DNA of 64,000 bases, taken from positions 486,084-550,083 of the forward strand of contig CAUYUJ010000681.1 of the NCBI GenBank assembly GCA_963575745.1, read 5' to 3'. Below are positions 22,790-32,393 of this stretch, one piece after another. The translations under genes and the position numbers were made by a program. How positions within the stretch are numbered: position 1 is the stretch's first letter; each line of letters opens with the position of its first letter. Origin of the DNA: Prorocentrum cordatum. Lineage: Eukaryota; Sar; Dinophyceae; Prorocentrales; Prorocentraceae. Below the pieces are notes generated by a model. The model was not told where the DNA came from. It saw only the letters and a program-made list of their open reading frames with translations, and did no database searches.

Positions 22790-23115
22790 GGAGTAGCGTT
22801 CTGGGAACACGAAGAACACGAAGCGGCCTACAGTTGGCTCCGGGCATTCAAAATGTGGCCCGTGAATGGTGTTCTGGGAACACGAAGAACACGAAGTGGC
22901 CTACAGTTGGCTCCGGGCATTCAAAATGTGGCCCGTGAATGGTGTTCCGGGAACACGAAGAACACGAAGTGGCCTACAGTTGGCTCCTGGCATTCAAAAT
23001 GTGGCCCGGGAATGGTGTTCTGGGAACACGAAGAACACGAAATGGCCTACAGTTGGCTCCAGGCATTCAAAATCATACCCAGGAATGGAGTTCTGGGACC
23101 TCGAAGACCTCGAAG
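22790..23115. repeat. 73-bp tandem repeat, about 4.4 copies
   Basis: Units begin CTGGGAACACGAAGAACACG at about 22800, 22874, 22947 and 23020 and continue GGCCTACAGTTGGCTCC and GGCATTCAAAATGTGGCCC. The last unit is diverged (CTGGGACCTCGAAGACCTCG). The period is not a multiple of three, so the same peptide reappears in successive frames. Confidence 0.93.
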
Positions 23116-23119
23116 TGTG

Positions 23120-24000
23120 TAACTGTTTCCTTAAAACGACTTCCGCGGTTTCTCCCCGGCACCCGCCCAGTCCCCCCTGGGGAGTCAAGATGCTCTCTTC
23201 TGACACTACTAGAAACCTGTCAGTCTTCGCTGTTAGGTAAATATTCATCATATGTTCCCATATTTTCTAGGTTTCTGTCTTCCCCCCAACTTCCCATATT
23301 GTCCCATATTGTCTGGTGAATCGACGATTAATTGTGCCTGTGTTTTTCCGCCTCCTGAGAGATCTGGGGGTCCCCGTCATCCTCTGCCCCTTCGTGCTTC
23401 TCCCATGCCCCCAGGGTCGGGCGATGCGGGGGGCATAAAAAAGGGGGCTTGGCGAACGAGCGTACGCAGCTGGCCTTCCTCGCGCCTCTTGGCGCCAGGA
23501 GGCGCAGACGTATCGAAGAAGGCGCCCGGCGGCGGGGCCGAAACCAGCTGCATGCAGCAGTTTTCGGCCCCATCCCTTTCGTCCAATCCAGAAGTCGGCA
23601 CGAGGGGTTTTCGCAGGATGCGCCAAGGGATCTGCAAAACTGGATCTCCCAGCGAGGCTTACTTTTAGAAACGGCACAACCATGGTACCAGTGCGCTCGG
23701 CGCTGACCTTTTGCCAGGGGAGGCCTCCAGCGGGAGGCCGCTGGCAGGGAGGGAGAGCACGGACTGCGTGAGGACACCTCGCGAGAAAGCCAACCCCGTC
23801 GCTTCATGCCCGTGCCTCTCGAGCGAGAGCTCCGGTTGCTCCGGACCCAGATCTGTACTTTGCTCGGTGTGGTCTTCAACCAGGAGAAACCTTCGCAGCA
23901 GACGCCTGAGAGGCGCCTCTGCAGGCGATGGGGTACCCCCGAGAGGGGCCCAACAGAACAACAGACTTGGGACGGCGCTCTGCACCCCGCCATTCCTTTT
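23120..24000. other. No gene recognised; contains a strong palindrome
   Basis: No supported gene. The phrase CCCATATTGTCCCATATTGTC is an AT-richer duplication near 23285-23310. A 38-bp palindrome at 23534-23571 is listed separately. Confidence 0.45.
23534..23571. other. 38-bp near-perfect palindrome
   Basis: Outer arms GGGGCCGAAA and TTTCGGCCCC pair perfectly over 10 bp, and the centre GCTGCATGCAGC is a perfect 12-bp palindrome. Only two mismatches separate them. It could extrude as a cruciform or fold in RNA. No role is known. Confidence 0.85.
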
Positions 24001-24001
24001 A

Positions 24002-24180
24002 CCAAAGAACAGAACGCATGCACATCAACTTGCGGAGCTCCGCTCGGACTGCTTCGGTCGGCGCTGGGCCCCCCGCGCCAAGGGCCGCGCCGGAGGCGCC
24101 GCCAGGGGGGCCCACCGCCGATCCAAGATCTCCGTGCGGATCTCCGAGAGTTTGTGCCAGCGCAGTCTGTTTCTTCCTCG
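24002..24180. mobile_element. Foldback (introner-like) element, ~180 bp
   Basis: Left arm 24004-24082, right arm 24096-24176. Perfectly paired blocks include GGGCCCCCC (24066-24074) with GGGGGGCCC (24105-24113); the arms also share AACAGA, a GGAGCTCCGCTCGGA-like core and TTGGATCGGCG. The left arm (ATGCACATCAACTTGCGGAG) is closely related to PP1 intron 2 and the 21.4-kb copy. A long inverted-repeat, non-coding mobile element is the best reading. Confidence 0.72.
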
Positions 24181-24189
24181 GCTTTTTGG

Positions 24190-25070
24190 TCAAGGGAAGC
24201 CGCCAGCGACCCGACGCGAGGGCTCAGCACAGCGGGCCTGGAGATTCCCCGAGGCGGTGGGCCTCGGGCAAGCCCCCGCGCCACCGCAGCAAACGCCGAA
24301 GGGGGCCCTGCGATTGCGCGCGGGCACCGCGCTCGGCGCGTGCAGCCCGGGCGCGGTGTGGGCGGCGGGTCGGCGGACGGGGCCCGCCACGACGGGGGGT
24401 ACCGCACGAGCGTTGCCAAGATCGGAGGAGGGCCCGTCGAGACAAATTCGGTCCCGCCCGGCGTTTCTCGCAGTGTCTGGGCCTGCTGGAGGCCTCTAGC
24501 AACCACTGCTGGACCCGCCTTGGCCAACGTGACAGGATGGACTGCGGGAGGGGTCCGGGGACCGACCGGAGCGGACTTGAGCTGGGCAGGAGAACTGCCG
24601 TTGTCTCAGCTGGCCCTCCTCCGACAAGACTCTTCTCGCCTCTCGCGGAGGCGTGCCGCCTTGCGTGTATCGGCACTCACAAGAGCATTGTCTGCCTCAA
24701 AGCGTCAGAGGAGGAGCAGGGACCACCACCACCGGGAGCCAAACGTGGGGGGGGGGTGGGGGGGGCACTCCTGGGCGGTGGCGCGCCTGAGCGTCGTCCA
24801 GTACTGGGTGACGGTCGGGCGAGGCACCGCCCAGGGTCGGCCCTCCCCCCGATGGGGTCTCTGTGGCGGTGGTCCCTGTTTCTCCTCTGAAGACGGGCAC
24901 TAGAAAGAATATTCAGTGGACCCAGCCGACACCAACGGACCATAGAACTCGACGACAGACGAAGGCATTCGGCAACAGTGGACTGCACTATCAGGAGACG
25001 GTGAGAAAACCGTGGCCGAGGGAGAGTGAGAGCGAGGAGCGCTTGAACCACTGCAGGCATCATCGTACTC
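24190..25070. other. Spacer 3' of PP1, no gene recognised
   Basis: Lies beyond the PP1 stop codon. Frames run open on both strands but show no family pattern; two related C/G-run blocks occur near 24750 and 24850. Confidence 0.45.
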
Positions 25071-26388
25071 CTAGCGGACAACTTTGCCCTTCACGGGCTT
25101 GAGCACTTTGAAGCTGCACATCAGCGTCTCGTCGATGCTCATTATCGCCCCCGCGTTGTCAAACTCCCCGCAGTAGTTCGGAGCGCTGAAGAGCGTTATC
25201 AGCTGACGCTTCGCGAAAAACTCGTACCCGTCCTCCACGACCTGGTGCGCACGGCACACCTGGGGAAAAAAACAAACTGCATGTACATAAACTTTCGGAG
25301 CTCCGTGCGGAGCTCCCCAAGTCTATATGTCTGCACTTGTTCTTCTTCGAGCACCAGGTCCATGTCCTGCTTCACCAGGAACGAGCTCACCACGTCTGGC
25401 CCGAAGACGAAGGAGACCCCACGGTCGCTCTCACACCACCCAGAGATGTCCTTGTCGGGGTCGGCCCAGAGGAGGTCGCAGAGGAGCCCACTGTCCGGCA
25501 CGTCCGTGGGCCGCGTTATCCTGCGGATCTCCTCCATGTTTCGGATCTCAGGAGACAGGCCGCCGTGCATGCAGATCCGCCACCGCGCTTGCAGCGTTTG
25601 GTCGATAGCGAACCCTCGGTTTCCATTTCTCCCGCTTCTTGCGAAGCATCAAATTGAAGCCCCCCGACGCATCGAACCCACTTTCATGTGTTCTACCTCA
25701 TGTCCCTGTGTTGTTCGTCTTTCGACTACAATAAATTATCAAAAACGAAGGTGCGGGTAGGGTCCCCCTTGGCGTGTCTCCCCCCGCCGCCGCCCTCCTG
25801 GCGCGCGCCCCCCCCCCGACCCCCCCCCCCCAGGCGCAAACCCGAACGCGGTGGCGGAATCGCGCGGCAGCGCATCTGGATAATCTTCTCGTCAATGAGG
25901 GCACAGGCGGGGAGGCAGTTGAACACGTCGCAGAAGGTCTTCCACAGCTTGATGTTGTAGCGCCGCTTGCACTCGTCGTAGAAGCCGTAGATGCGCGTGA
26001 TTGACGCGCATTCGTGATTACCGCGGAGGCAAAAGAAGTTCTCGGGAAATTTTACTTTGAAAGAAAACAGCAGCACGATCACTTCCAAACTCTGCTTTCC
26101 GCGGTCGACGTAGTCGCCGAGAAACAGATAGTTGCTGTCCGGAGGGAACCCACCGTACTCGAACAGGCGGAGGAGATCGTTATACTGCCCGTGGATGTCA
26201 CCACAGATCTTGAGCGGCGCCTCCACCTCCAGCAGCGAGTTCTGCCCCAGGACGATCTCGCGCACCGCCGAGCAGAGCGTCTTGAGCTGCCCCTCCGGCA
26301 CGGTCACCATCTTGCCCGGCTTAGCGCCCCGCACCTCGAGACACTGCTCGATGATGGACTCCAGGTTGAGCTCCTCGGACTTCTTCAT
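25071..26388 (-). CDS. Serine/threonine protein phosphatase PP1 catalytic subunit
   Basis: Removes phosphate from serine and threonine residues; family members act with regulatory subunits in nucleus and cytosol. Exons on the minus strand: 26388-25879, 25573-25355 and 25259-25071, joining to 305 codons (usual length about 300-330). Signature motifs are GDIHG (63-67), GDYVDRG (91-97), LRGNHEC (121-127), HGGLSP (173-178), RAHQVVEDG (246-254) and SAPNYCGEF (268-276). Metal ligands D64, H66, D92, N124, H173 and H248 and the proton donor H125 fall at the same numbers as in animal PP1, so no residue is gained or lost at the splice joins. Position 273, the cysteine contacted by microcystin, is present. 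The short tail after [10 protein letters not shown] lacks the long animal C-terminus. The start is the AUG giving [13 protein letters not shown], matching the family N-terminus. Introns are listed separately. Confidence 0.96.
25260..25354 (-). mobile_element. PP1 intron 2: GT-AG intron that is itself a foldback (introner-like) element
   Basis: A 95-nt intron with GTGCTC at the 5' end and a T-rich tract then CCCCAG at the 3' end. It is almost wholly one hairpin: GGAGCTCC (25297-25304), loop GTGC, GGAGCTCC (25309-25316). Outward from there, 14 of the next 22 positions pair by Watson-Crick rules and two more as G-T. Its arm (TGTACATAAACTTTCGGAGC) resembles the foldback copies at about 9.5, 21.4 and 24.1 kb. 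GTG is present both at the 5' junction and after the AG, as a 3-bp direct repeat. Confidence 0.85.
25574..25878 (-). other. PP1 intron 1: non-canonical, with terminal inverted repeats
   Basis: The protein family forces the join DEKII/CMHGG. This places the intron between ATC and TGC with a 3-nt ambiguity, because ATC occurs at both junctions. Whichever phase is chosen the ends are not GT-AG, GC-AG or AT-AC. The ends are inverted repeats: 25571-25588 and 25862-25879 match as inverted copies at 14 of 18 positions (GCAGATCCGCCACCGCGC against CCAGATGCGCTGCCGCGC). The interior contains a long C-run at about 25808-25830. The length is about 305 nt. Confidence 0.8.
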
Positions 26389-26425
26389 GGCGCGGTCGTC
26401 GCGGAAGCAAAGGGGGGGACGGGCA

Positions 26426-26427
26426 CT
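26426..26427 (-). promoter_or_regulatory. Candidate spliced-leader acceptor AG for PP1
   Basis: On the minus strand CTGCCCGCAG ends here, 37 nt before the PP1 AUG, with no other AG between. In a dinoflagellate a trans-splice acceptor is expected close to the start codon. This is inference only; no transcript data are available. Confidence 0.35.
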
Positions 26428-26429
26428 GC

Positions 26430-26900
26430 GGGCAGGCCGGGGGCGCGGGTCTCCGCTGGCCCTGGGTGGGCGGCCTTCGCCGCTCGAGCCCCGCCGGCCT
26501 GGGTCAACATGACTGGGGCCGAGGCGGCTGCGGACGGGGGCTCTACCAAGGCCACGCTGGCGGCGATGTCGGTTGGCAGCGATGTTGGCAATCTGATTGT
26601 TGCGACGCCGAACTCGCGCAGAACAGATTTTATGAAGACGCGAACAGTCCTACAAGTGGGCTGGCCACGATCCGCTCCCACCTACACTGCCGAACCGCAC
26701 ATCGCCGTTACCTACATCGCGGTTTGCGTGACTACGGCTCCAGTGTCAGCTGGGCGTGAGGGAAGCGGGTCCTGGAAGGGCGAGGGGTCCTGAAAGTTCT
26801 TCGCAGTCTGCAGGCACTTCGGGCATCCCACGGTCCCTGGGATCGTCATGTGGCCCAGGCGAATTACACTCTTAGTGGGATGCTGATGGGGTCCTGGTAG
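26430..26900. other. Upstream flank of PP1, no gene recognised
   Basis: No TATA-like element or other promoter motif could be supported, as is usual for dinoflagellate genes. No open frame with a family pattern. Confidence 0.4.
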
Positions 26901-26904
26901 GTTC

Positions 26905-27115
26905 CTGAGAGGCTCCTAGGAAGCTCGTGAAAAAGGTCTTGATAGCTACCTTGAGGCTCCTGAGACATGCTCCTGAGAAGCTCCTGAGAAGCTCCTGAGA
27001 GGCTCCTGAGAGGCTCGTCAGAAGCTATTGGGAGGGTCCGCTCCTTAGAGGCTCCTCAAAGACTCCTGAGAGGCTCCCGAAAGGTTCCTGAGAGGCCTCT
27101 GAGAGGCTTTTGATA
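26905..27115. repeat. GAGGCTCCTGA minisatellite
   Basis: About 15 units of an 11-12-bp sequence around GAGAGGCTCCTGA/GAAGCTCCTGA, increasingly diverged towards both ends. Confidence 0.88.
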
Positions 27116-27119
27116 ATCC

Positions 27120-27930
27120 CAAGACGAATTCGACTCAGAACACGATCAACACAAGTGACGACAGCTGGCCGGCCGCGCGGCGGAAGCTCGACGGCACCGC
27201 GCACGCAACCACCGAGACCCAGAAGAGAACATCGGGAACCTCTTGAAATGCGACCACAGCGAAACCAGCCGTGGACGGTGAAACAGTAGTTACTTCTCGT
27301 CCGGGTCGCTGGCTGTGGCCTGGCGGCCTCGACGGCGACGGCGATGACGACCCAGGAGTCTCTTCTCAGTCGTCCACTTGCAGCGGGGCGCTGCGACCAC
27401 CCCCAGGCACTTCTTAGTCGCTTGGCAACAATACCTCTATGAGAACCCTTACGCAATCACTGTTACGGAAAGGTGGTGCGGGATGAAGGAACTGGTCTCG
27501 GGGAGAGCCTCAGATTCCAAGACCCGTTTCCCTGAGGACGCGATTCCTTCATGGCTATCTGAGTGAGGCTACCGGCAGCTGGTTCTCCGAGGCTCTTGGC
27601 ATATCAGCAAGCGCGAACTCGAAATAGACCCGAAGACTGAAACAAAATGGACAGGATAATATTTGAATAGATCGGGCTGGAGGAGACTGGGCTGGACTGG
27701 GGTGGGCTGGAATGGTCTGGATAAACTGGACTACATACGCTGGTCTGGACTGGATTGGACTTGGGTTCAGATGGACGAGGAGCAAGCACAGGAGAAACAG
27801 AAAGGGGTTACCTGCCGTTTCCGTCGAAGTAGTGAAGTGCGAAGAAGAGGAAGACAAGGTAGAGGAGGGGAAACGGCTCGCCAGTCGCCTCCAAGAAACG
27901 AGCCTCTCGGCGTGAGGCCCCTTGGAAATG
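27120..27930. other. No gene recognised
   Basis: Contains a degenerate GGNCTGGACTGG run near 27670-27770. No protein or RNA gene could be supported. Confidence 0.45.
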
Positions 27931-27934
27931 ATGG

Positions 27935-28084
27935 TTTTGATGTTGATGCTGATGTTGATGACGATAATGATGATGATGATTGGGATGCTGATGATACGGA
28001 TGGTGATGACAATACGGATGACGATGACGATGAAGATGACGATACTGATGTTGATGATGAGGAAGAAGAGGAGGAGGGTGTTGA

Positions 28085-28139
<55 letters not shown>

Positions 28140-28345
28140 GTAACGATGATGATTACGCTGAGTGTGGGGGGATAAGACGAGGATGAGGATGGTTGTGCTG
28201 GTGATGAAAAGGAGGAGGAGGAGGCGGAGGAAGAGGGAGACGTCGATGATGCGGATTAGGATGGTGATGGTGACGGTGAAATTGGCAACGATGCTTATGA
28301 CGATGATGATGATGATGGAAATGTGGATGATGGATGATGTCGAGA
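27935..28345. repeat. GAT/ATG trinucleotide array
   Basis: Interrupted GAT repeats, with a pure ATG run of about 18 units at 28086-28139. It encodes Asp- or Met-rich runs on the plus strand and His-rich runs on the minus strand, which I treat as low complexity. Confidence 0.93.
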
Positions 28346-28399
28346 TGCCGAGATCCGGAATGTCTCATGCGATCATGACGTGACGGTGGTGCGATGATG

Positions 28400-28690
28400 G
28401 TACTCTAGTCTACTCCAGCCTGCTCTACTCGATTCACGCTACTCTACTCACGCTACACTAATCTAATATACTCCGTTTTACTCTACTCTGCCTCACTCTG
28501 CTCTATTCTACTCTACTCTATCATACTATCTTCCCTACTCCAGTCTACTCGACGCTGCTCTACTCTACCCTATTCGACTGTACCTAGACTACCCTACCCT
28601 AACCTACTCTAGTCTAGTCTACTCGACTCTGCCTACCCCTACTCTACTGGACTCTACTCGTAGAATTCTCCACTCAAATATACGATCCTT
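28400..28690. repeat. CTACT pentanucleotide array
   Basis: Degenerate CTCTACTCTA/ACTCTACTC units over about 290 bp, notably lower in GC than the flanks. Confidence 0.88.
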
Positions 28691-28694
28691 GACT

Positions 28695-29265
28695 CGACCC
28701 TGCTCTACTTTTACTCTTTTAAACGTGATTCCTTTGTTGTGTTTGTTTTGTCCTGGCCGCGCCGCGTGGCCGATACCACATGTAAAGCAGCGAGGGGTGC
28801 CATCGACAGTGCTCCCGAACGACGTTGCTTCAGGAATGCCAGAAAGTCCGTCTTCAATAACCTTTCGCCGTCACCTTAGTAGCCAAATCGGCAGGGCAGG
28901 AAAAGGGCTCAAACTTGTACCAAATGCGGCGACACCTGTGGCTTTCCCTACAGGGTCAACGCCAAAAAACACAAAATGTGCCAACATCGGGCCGCAGCTA
29001 GGTGGCCGGTGGGGCGGGTAGGGGAGGACGGAGGAGGACGAAGAGGGCGAAAGAAGTGGAAACCAACGCAAACTACAAGCGAGCCAGGCCTGAAACCCAC
29101 TGCCTAGCATCAGGCATAAGAGTGTCGAGCAGGTCCTTTGTGAAAAGAATTACCCAAAAATTTAAACATCAGAATTCGACCTAGAGAGCATGCAAAGGAA
29201 GGCGCTAACCAAAAAAAACCAGAGCGCAGGAGGAGAACGAGGCGCGGCGGAGGAAACAAGGGAAG
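28695..29265. other. No gene recognised
   Basis: No supported feature between the CTACT array and the TA tract. Confidence 0.4.
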
Positions 29266-29266
29266 C

Positions 29267-29270
<4 letters not shown>

Positions 29271-29297
<27 letters not shown>
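29271..29297. repeat. (TA)n microsatellite at the 3' end of LINE-B
   Basis: About 13 TA units, immediately beyond the 3' end of the LINE-B coding tail on the minus strand. Confidence 0.95.
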
Positions 29298-29300
<3 letters not shown>

Positions 29301-29640
29301 ACTGGCAGAACAATTGCGCTCAACTCTCGGTGCTGATCCCCTCTAATCACTCCTCCGTGCCACCACGGCCATCGCGGAGATACTCCCGAAGGCCCCCATC
29401 CACGTCGGCAGAGGCGCAGGTGGCGCCGCGCACTGTGGGTGCGGTACGAAGCGTAGACCGCGACAGCCCAGCGCTGCGCGACGTCATCGCTGTTCCAGGG
29501 GCCGCCGATTTGCAGAACATTGCCCCATGACAAACCGCCAGCGGGTATAATATCGCCGAACAGCCCCCGCACCACCGGGCATAAGGCCAGGTGGGAAATG
29601 CTGTCCTTGCCCCCGTTGCAGCCTAATCGGCAAAGGGCAC
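29298..29640 (-). pseudogene. LINE-B CCHC tail
   Basis: In a frame shifted from the upstream part, CRLGCNGGKDSISHLALCP lies at 29579-29632. This gives C-x3-C-x8-H-x3-C, the counterpart of the LINE-A and LINE-C tails. A helical-looking stretch follows (DDVAQRWAVAVYASYRTH), and the coding signal fades before the TA tract. The upstream 29641-30587 frame is open through this region too, but the conserved pattern is only in this one. Confidence 0.72.
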
Positions 29641-30587
29641 TTCCTCCGAAACGCGAGCCGGCGAATCATCCATTGCACTACAGTCGCAGCACTGCTGTCC
29701 AGCCTCGCGGTTGGCAGAGGCGACGCGCGTGATGAATCGCAGTCACAGCGGGTTCGAGGCGCAACCGCGGAAGCAGGACGGTGGGCCAATGCGGCAACTT
29801 TCGCTGGAGCAACGCCTGGACATGTGCACCAGCAGGGCCCGGACGATGTGCCGCGCGCTGCTGGGTCGCCAACCCCTGCCATGTCCGAACCGTCGTTCGC
29901 CCTCAGGCGCCGCGTCCCCGACAGCCTGAATTGCGCGAGCCGCTTCGCTGAGATTGCATAGGAAGCTCCTGTCTCGCCACACGTGGAACCTGCAAAGACG
30001 ATGTAACCAGACGGATAGGACTTGCATGAGAGCTGCTTCAACTCCAAGGCCCGCTCGAGAATGCGAAGAGCACCGCCAGCCTCGTGCTGCGCCACCCTGG
30101 CGCTGACGGCGGCCATTGCGATGACAAGATTGGGGAGGTCATGTGGGCAGCCCGCGCCGGTGAGATCCTCGAGCGCGTCCGGCGTCGCCCAATCGCAGGG
30201 TCCAGGCAACAGGCGGCGGCAGGCAACGGCTTCGGTCTCCAAGAATGTCTCTGGCAAGTTCTCAAACTGGCCGACGAAGAGCAGCGCCGATGCGACGCGT
30301 GTTTTGTATGCCATGAGGCCCAAGAGCAGCCCGGCGCCCAAGCGGCCCCATTGCGCGGCGCGGCGCTCGAAACAGGCGTCAGAAAGCAGCATGGATCTAC
30401 TCCGCGGGGGAAGGGGGGGTGCGAGGGCCCGCGCCGATCGGCTTGCGGACGAGGAGTCCCCGCGATAACTGATGCCGCCCAGGTCCAGGATGCGCCCCCA
30501 GATGTTTGGCCGCCGCGGCGATGACCATCCCGCCCCAACTAAGTGCGCACTCTCGAAGAATGGCACGCACATTGTCTGTTTCAGCAA
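29641..30587 (-). pseudogene. LINE-B post-palm region
   Basis: Follows the FADD motif after a frame shift: LKQTMCVPFFESAHLVGAGW leads into NIWGRILDLGG, which stands where LINE-A has KYLGVILG. The rest (AAQWGRLGAGLLLGLMAYKT and on) is the connector between palm and tail, with high alanine and leucine and no separate enzyme motif. Confidence 0.65.
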
Positions 30588-30627
30588 CGCGGATTTCGCA
30601 ATGCTGAGGCGCAGCCCCGATATTTGC

Positions 30628-31420
30628 TCAAACTCCTCGGAGAAGCGTTGGAGGGGGGGCCGCGGCGAGGTCGTCGGCGAAAGCCCGGCCCGCTGCCGCA
30701 GGAAAGCGTCGCCTCAAGCGTCGGAGGAAAAGGTCTGAGCACGCGACGTAGAGCAGGGGAGAAAGTGGGCAGCCCTGGCGAGTTCCACGAGTCAGCGAGA
30801 GGCCAGAAAACCGAGCGCTGGCGAGCCCCGCCTCGCAGCGATTGTCTCGGCACCAGATCAGCACGAAGTTGGCGAGCCAGGACGGCCAGCCAAGGCCGCA
30901 GAAGAACTCCATGGAGCGTCGGTGCTCGATCGACGGGAACGCCGCCGCGAAGTCCAAGAAAAACGCGATGCCCCCTTCCCGGGCCGCCGTGGTCGAGAGT
31001 CTCGAGAGCGTCGCTTTGCCTGCGTCGTGGACGCTGCTCACCGCGTAACGCCCCTGGATGAATCCCCACTGCCCCCCGGCGACGGATGGCCCCAGCGCGG
31101 GCTCGAGCAGGAGGCGGCGCGTGCTTGCGAGCAGCCTATTGTCGCTGCTTGTTGCGTTCAAGGGCCGAACGCCATCTTGGTCGAACAAGTCCCCCCCCGC
31201 GTTCCGTCGTGCCGATGGCCATGTTCGGGCGGAAAATGAAGGCGCTCGCGTTGAAGTCCGGGCACTTGGTCGCCAATCTGCCCAGGGCGTCACCTGCGCA
31301 GAACTCCGCGAAAGCGTCGCGGAGAGCGTCTGCGGCCAATGTCTCAATCCGGCGCCAGGCTGCGTAGGGCATTCCATCGGGGCCCGGGGCGGAATTGTTC
31401 GACGTCTTGATCTTCTTCAT
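30628..31420 (-). pseudogene. LINE-B reverse transcriptase domain, broken
   Basis: NNSAPGPDGMPYAAW starts the domain near 31397 in one frame. The next frame carries RPLNATSSDNRLL, QWGFIQGRYAVSSVHD, the motif A aspartate in FFLDFAAAFPSI (30952-30954), motif B TRQGCPLSP (from 30780) and motif C FADD (aspartates at 30670-30675). All three catalytic aspartates are present, but a frame change separates the first part from the palm. Enzyme role as for LINE-A. Confidence 0.87.
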
Positions 31421-32393
31421 GTGCCACTTTTGAAACGAGGCATGCGCGGGCCATGTTCCGCCCGATGCGCCGCATCTTCAGCCAGCCATTCGCCCGGCAC
31501 GTCCGCGTTCGCACCCCTGGCTGCGAATGCCTTGCTCCAGCGTGCGCCGCGCGACTCCGCCGCGGCGGCGGGGTCCGTCGAGCGTTCTCCAGAAGCCGGT
31601 CGGGCAGCGCCTATGCCCGCTGACTGGCCGGGAAGCAGCCGGCGTAGTAGCTGCGTCGCGCGCTGTCGTCTTCGATGCGCTATGTGTTCGTTGCCGTCCT
31701 CGGCCCCCTGGCTGGCATTGCCAAGCTCGCCCAGGTTGTGTTCGCGGGCCGAATTCTACGACGTGGTCGCGCACTGCTTGAAGGCCCCGCGCGGCGCGGT
31801 GCTTGGTGTCGCGCGGGTCGGGAATCAGCTCCTGCAGTCGTGGATAGCGGGTCATGCATGTCGCGAGCATGCTCATGGGGCCCGTCTTGGCAGCCCGGAG
31901 AAAACGCATCGGAACCCCAAGGCGGTCTTCCAATCGGATCGCCTCGTCCACGGCTACCAGGAGCTTTGTGGCATAGCGCCCAGCATGCCTCATTGCCTCT
32001 CTCAGCATCTGCAGGCTGGCGATGCAAAATGTCTTGGGCCGTTGCACCAAGCGGCGGCCATGCTCGAGCCGCGCCTGCCCGGCGAAGGCCGACGCGATGG
32101 ATCTGGTCGTCAGCGAGGAAGCGCGCTCGCTGAGGGCACCGGCGCCGCAGACGGCGGCAGAAGAGGGCCGCCCGGCGGTCCGAAAGACGCGGCTTCTATT
32201 CCAAAGCGATGGCTTTGACATGCCTGTCCAGTTGTTCGACCACGCGCCAGTCACAATACGTGCGGTCTAAGCGAGAGCGGGAGCAGGTAGTCGCGTAAAT
32301 CATCGAAAATTGGCGCGTTTCGCGCAGCCCGAATCGCCGCCCAAAAACCGCCAATACGTGTTTTCTTTGCCGCGATCCAGGTGGCTGGCGCGG
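31421..32393 (-). pseudogene. LINE-B linker between endonuclease and reverse transcriptase
   Basis: An open frame (31478-32254) and a shorter one before it connect the two enzymatic domains. ATWIAAKKTRIGGFWAAIRA lies just after the GDFN part. No further motif is recognised. It is included because its position and strand fit one polyprotein. Confidence 0.5.

Noticed and set aside
22032-22796. 254-codon Ser-Leu/Pro-Gln repeat protein
   Set aside because: Pure translation of the CAGCCT hexamer; any frame of such an array stays open.
27935-28345. Asp-rich or His-rich metal-binding protein
   Set aside because: Direct translation of the GAT trinucleotide array; the same explanation covers the His-rich frame at 60987-61286.
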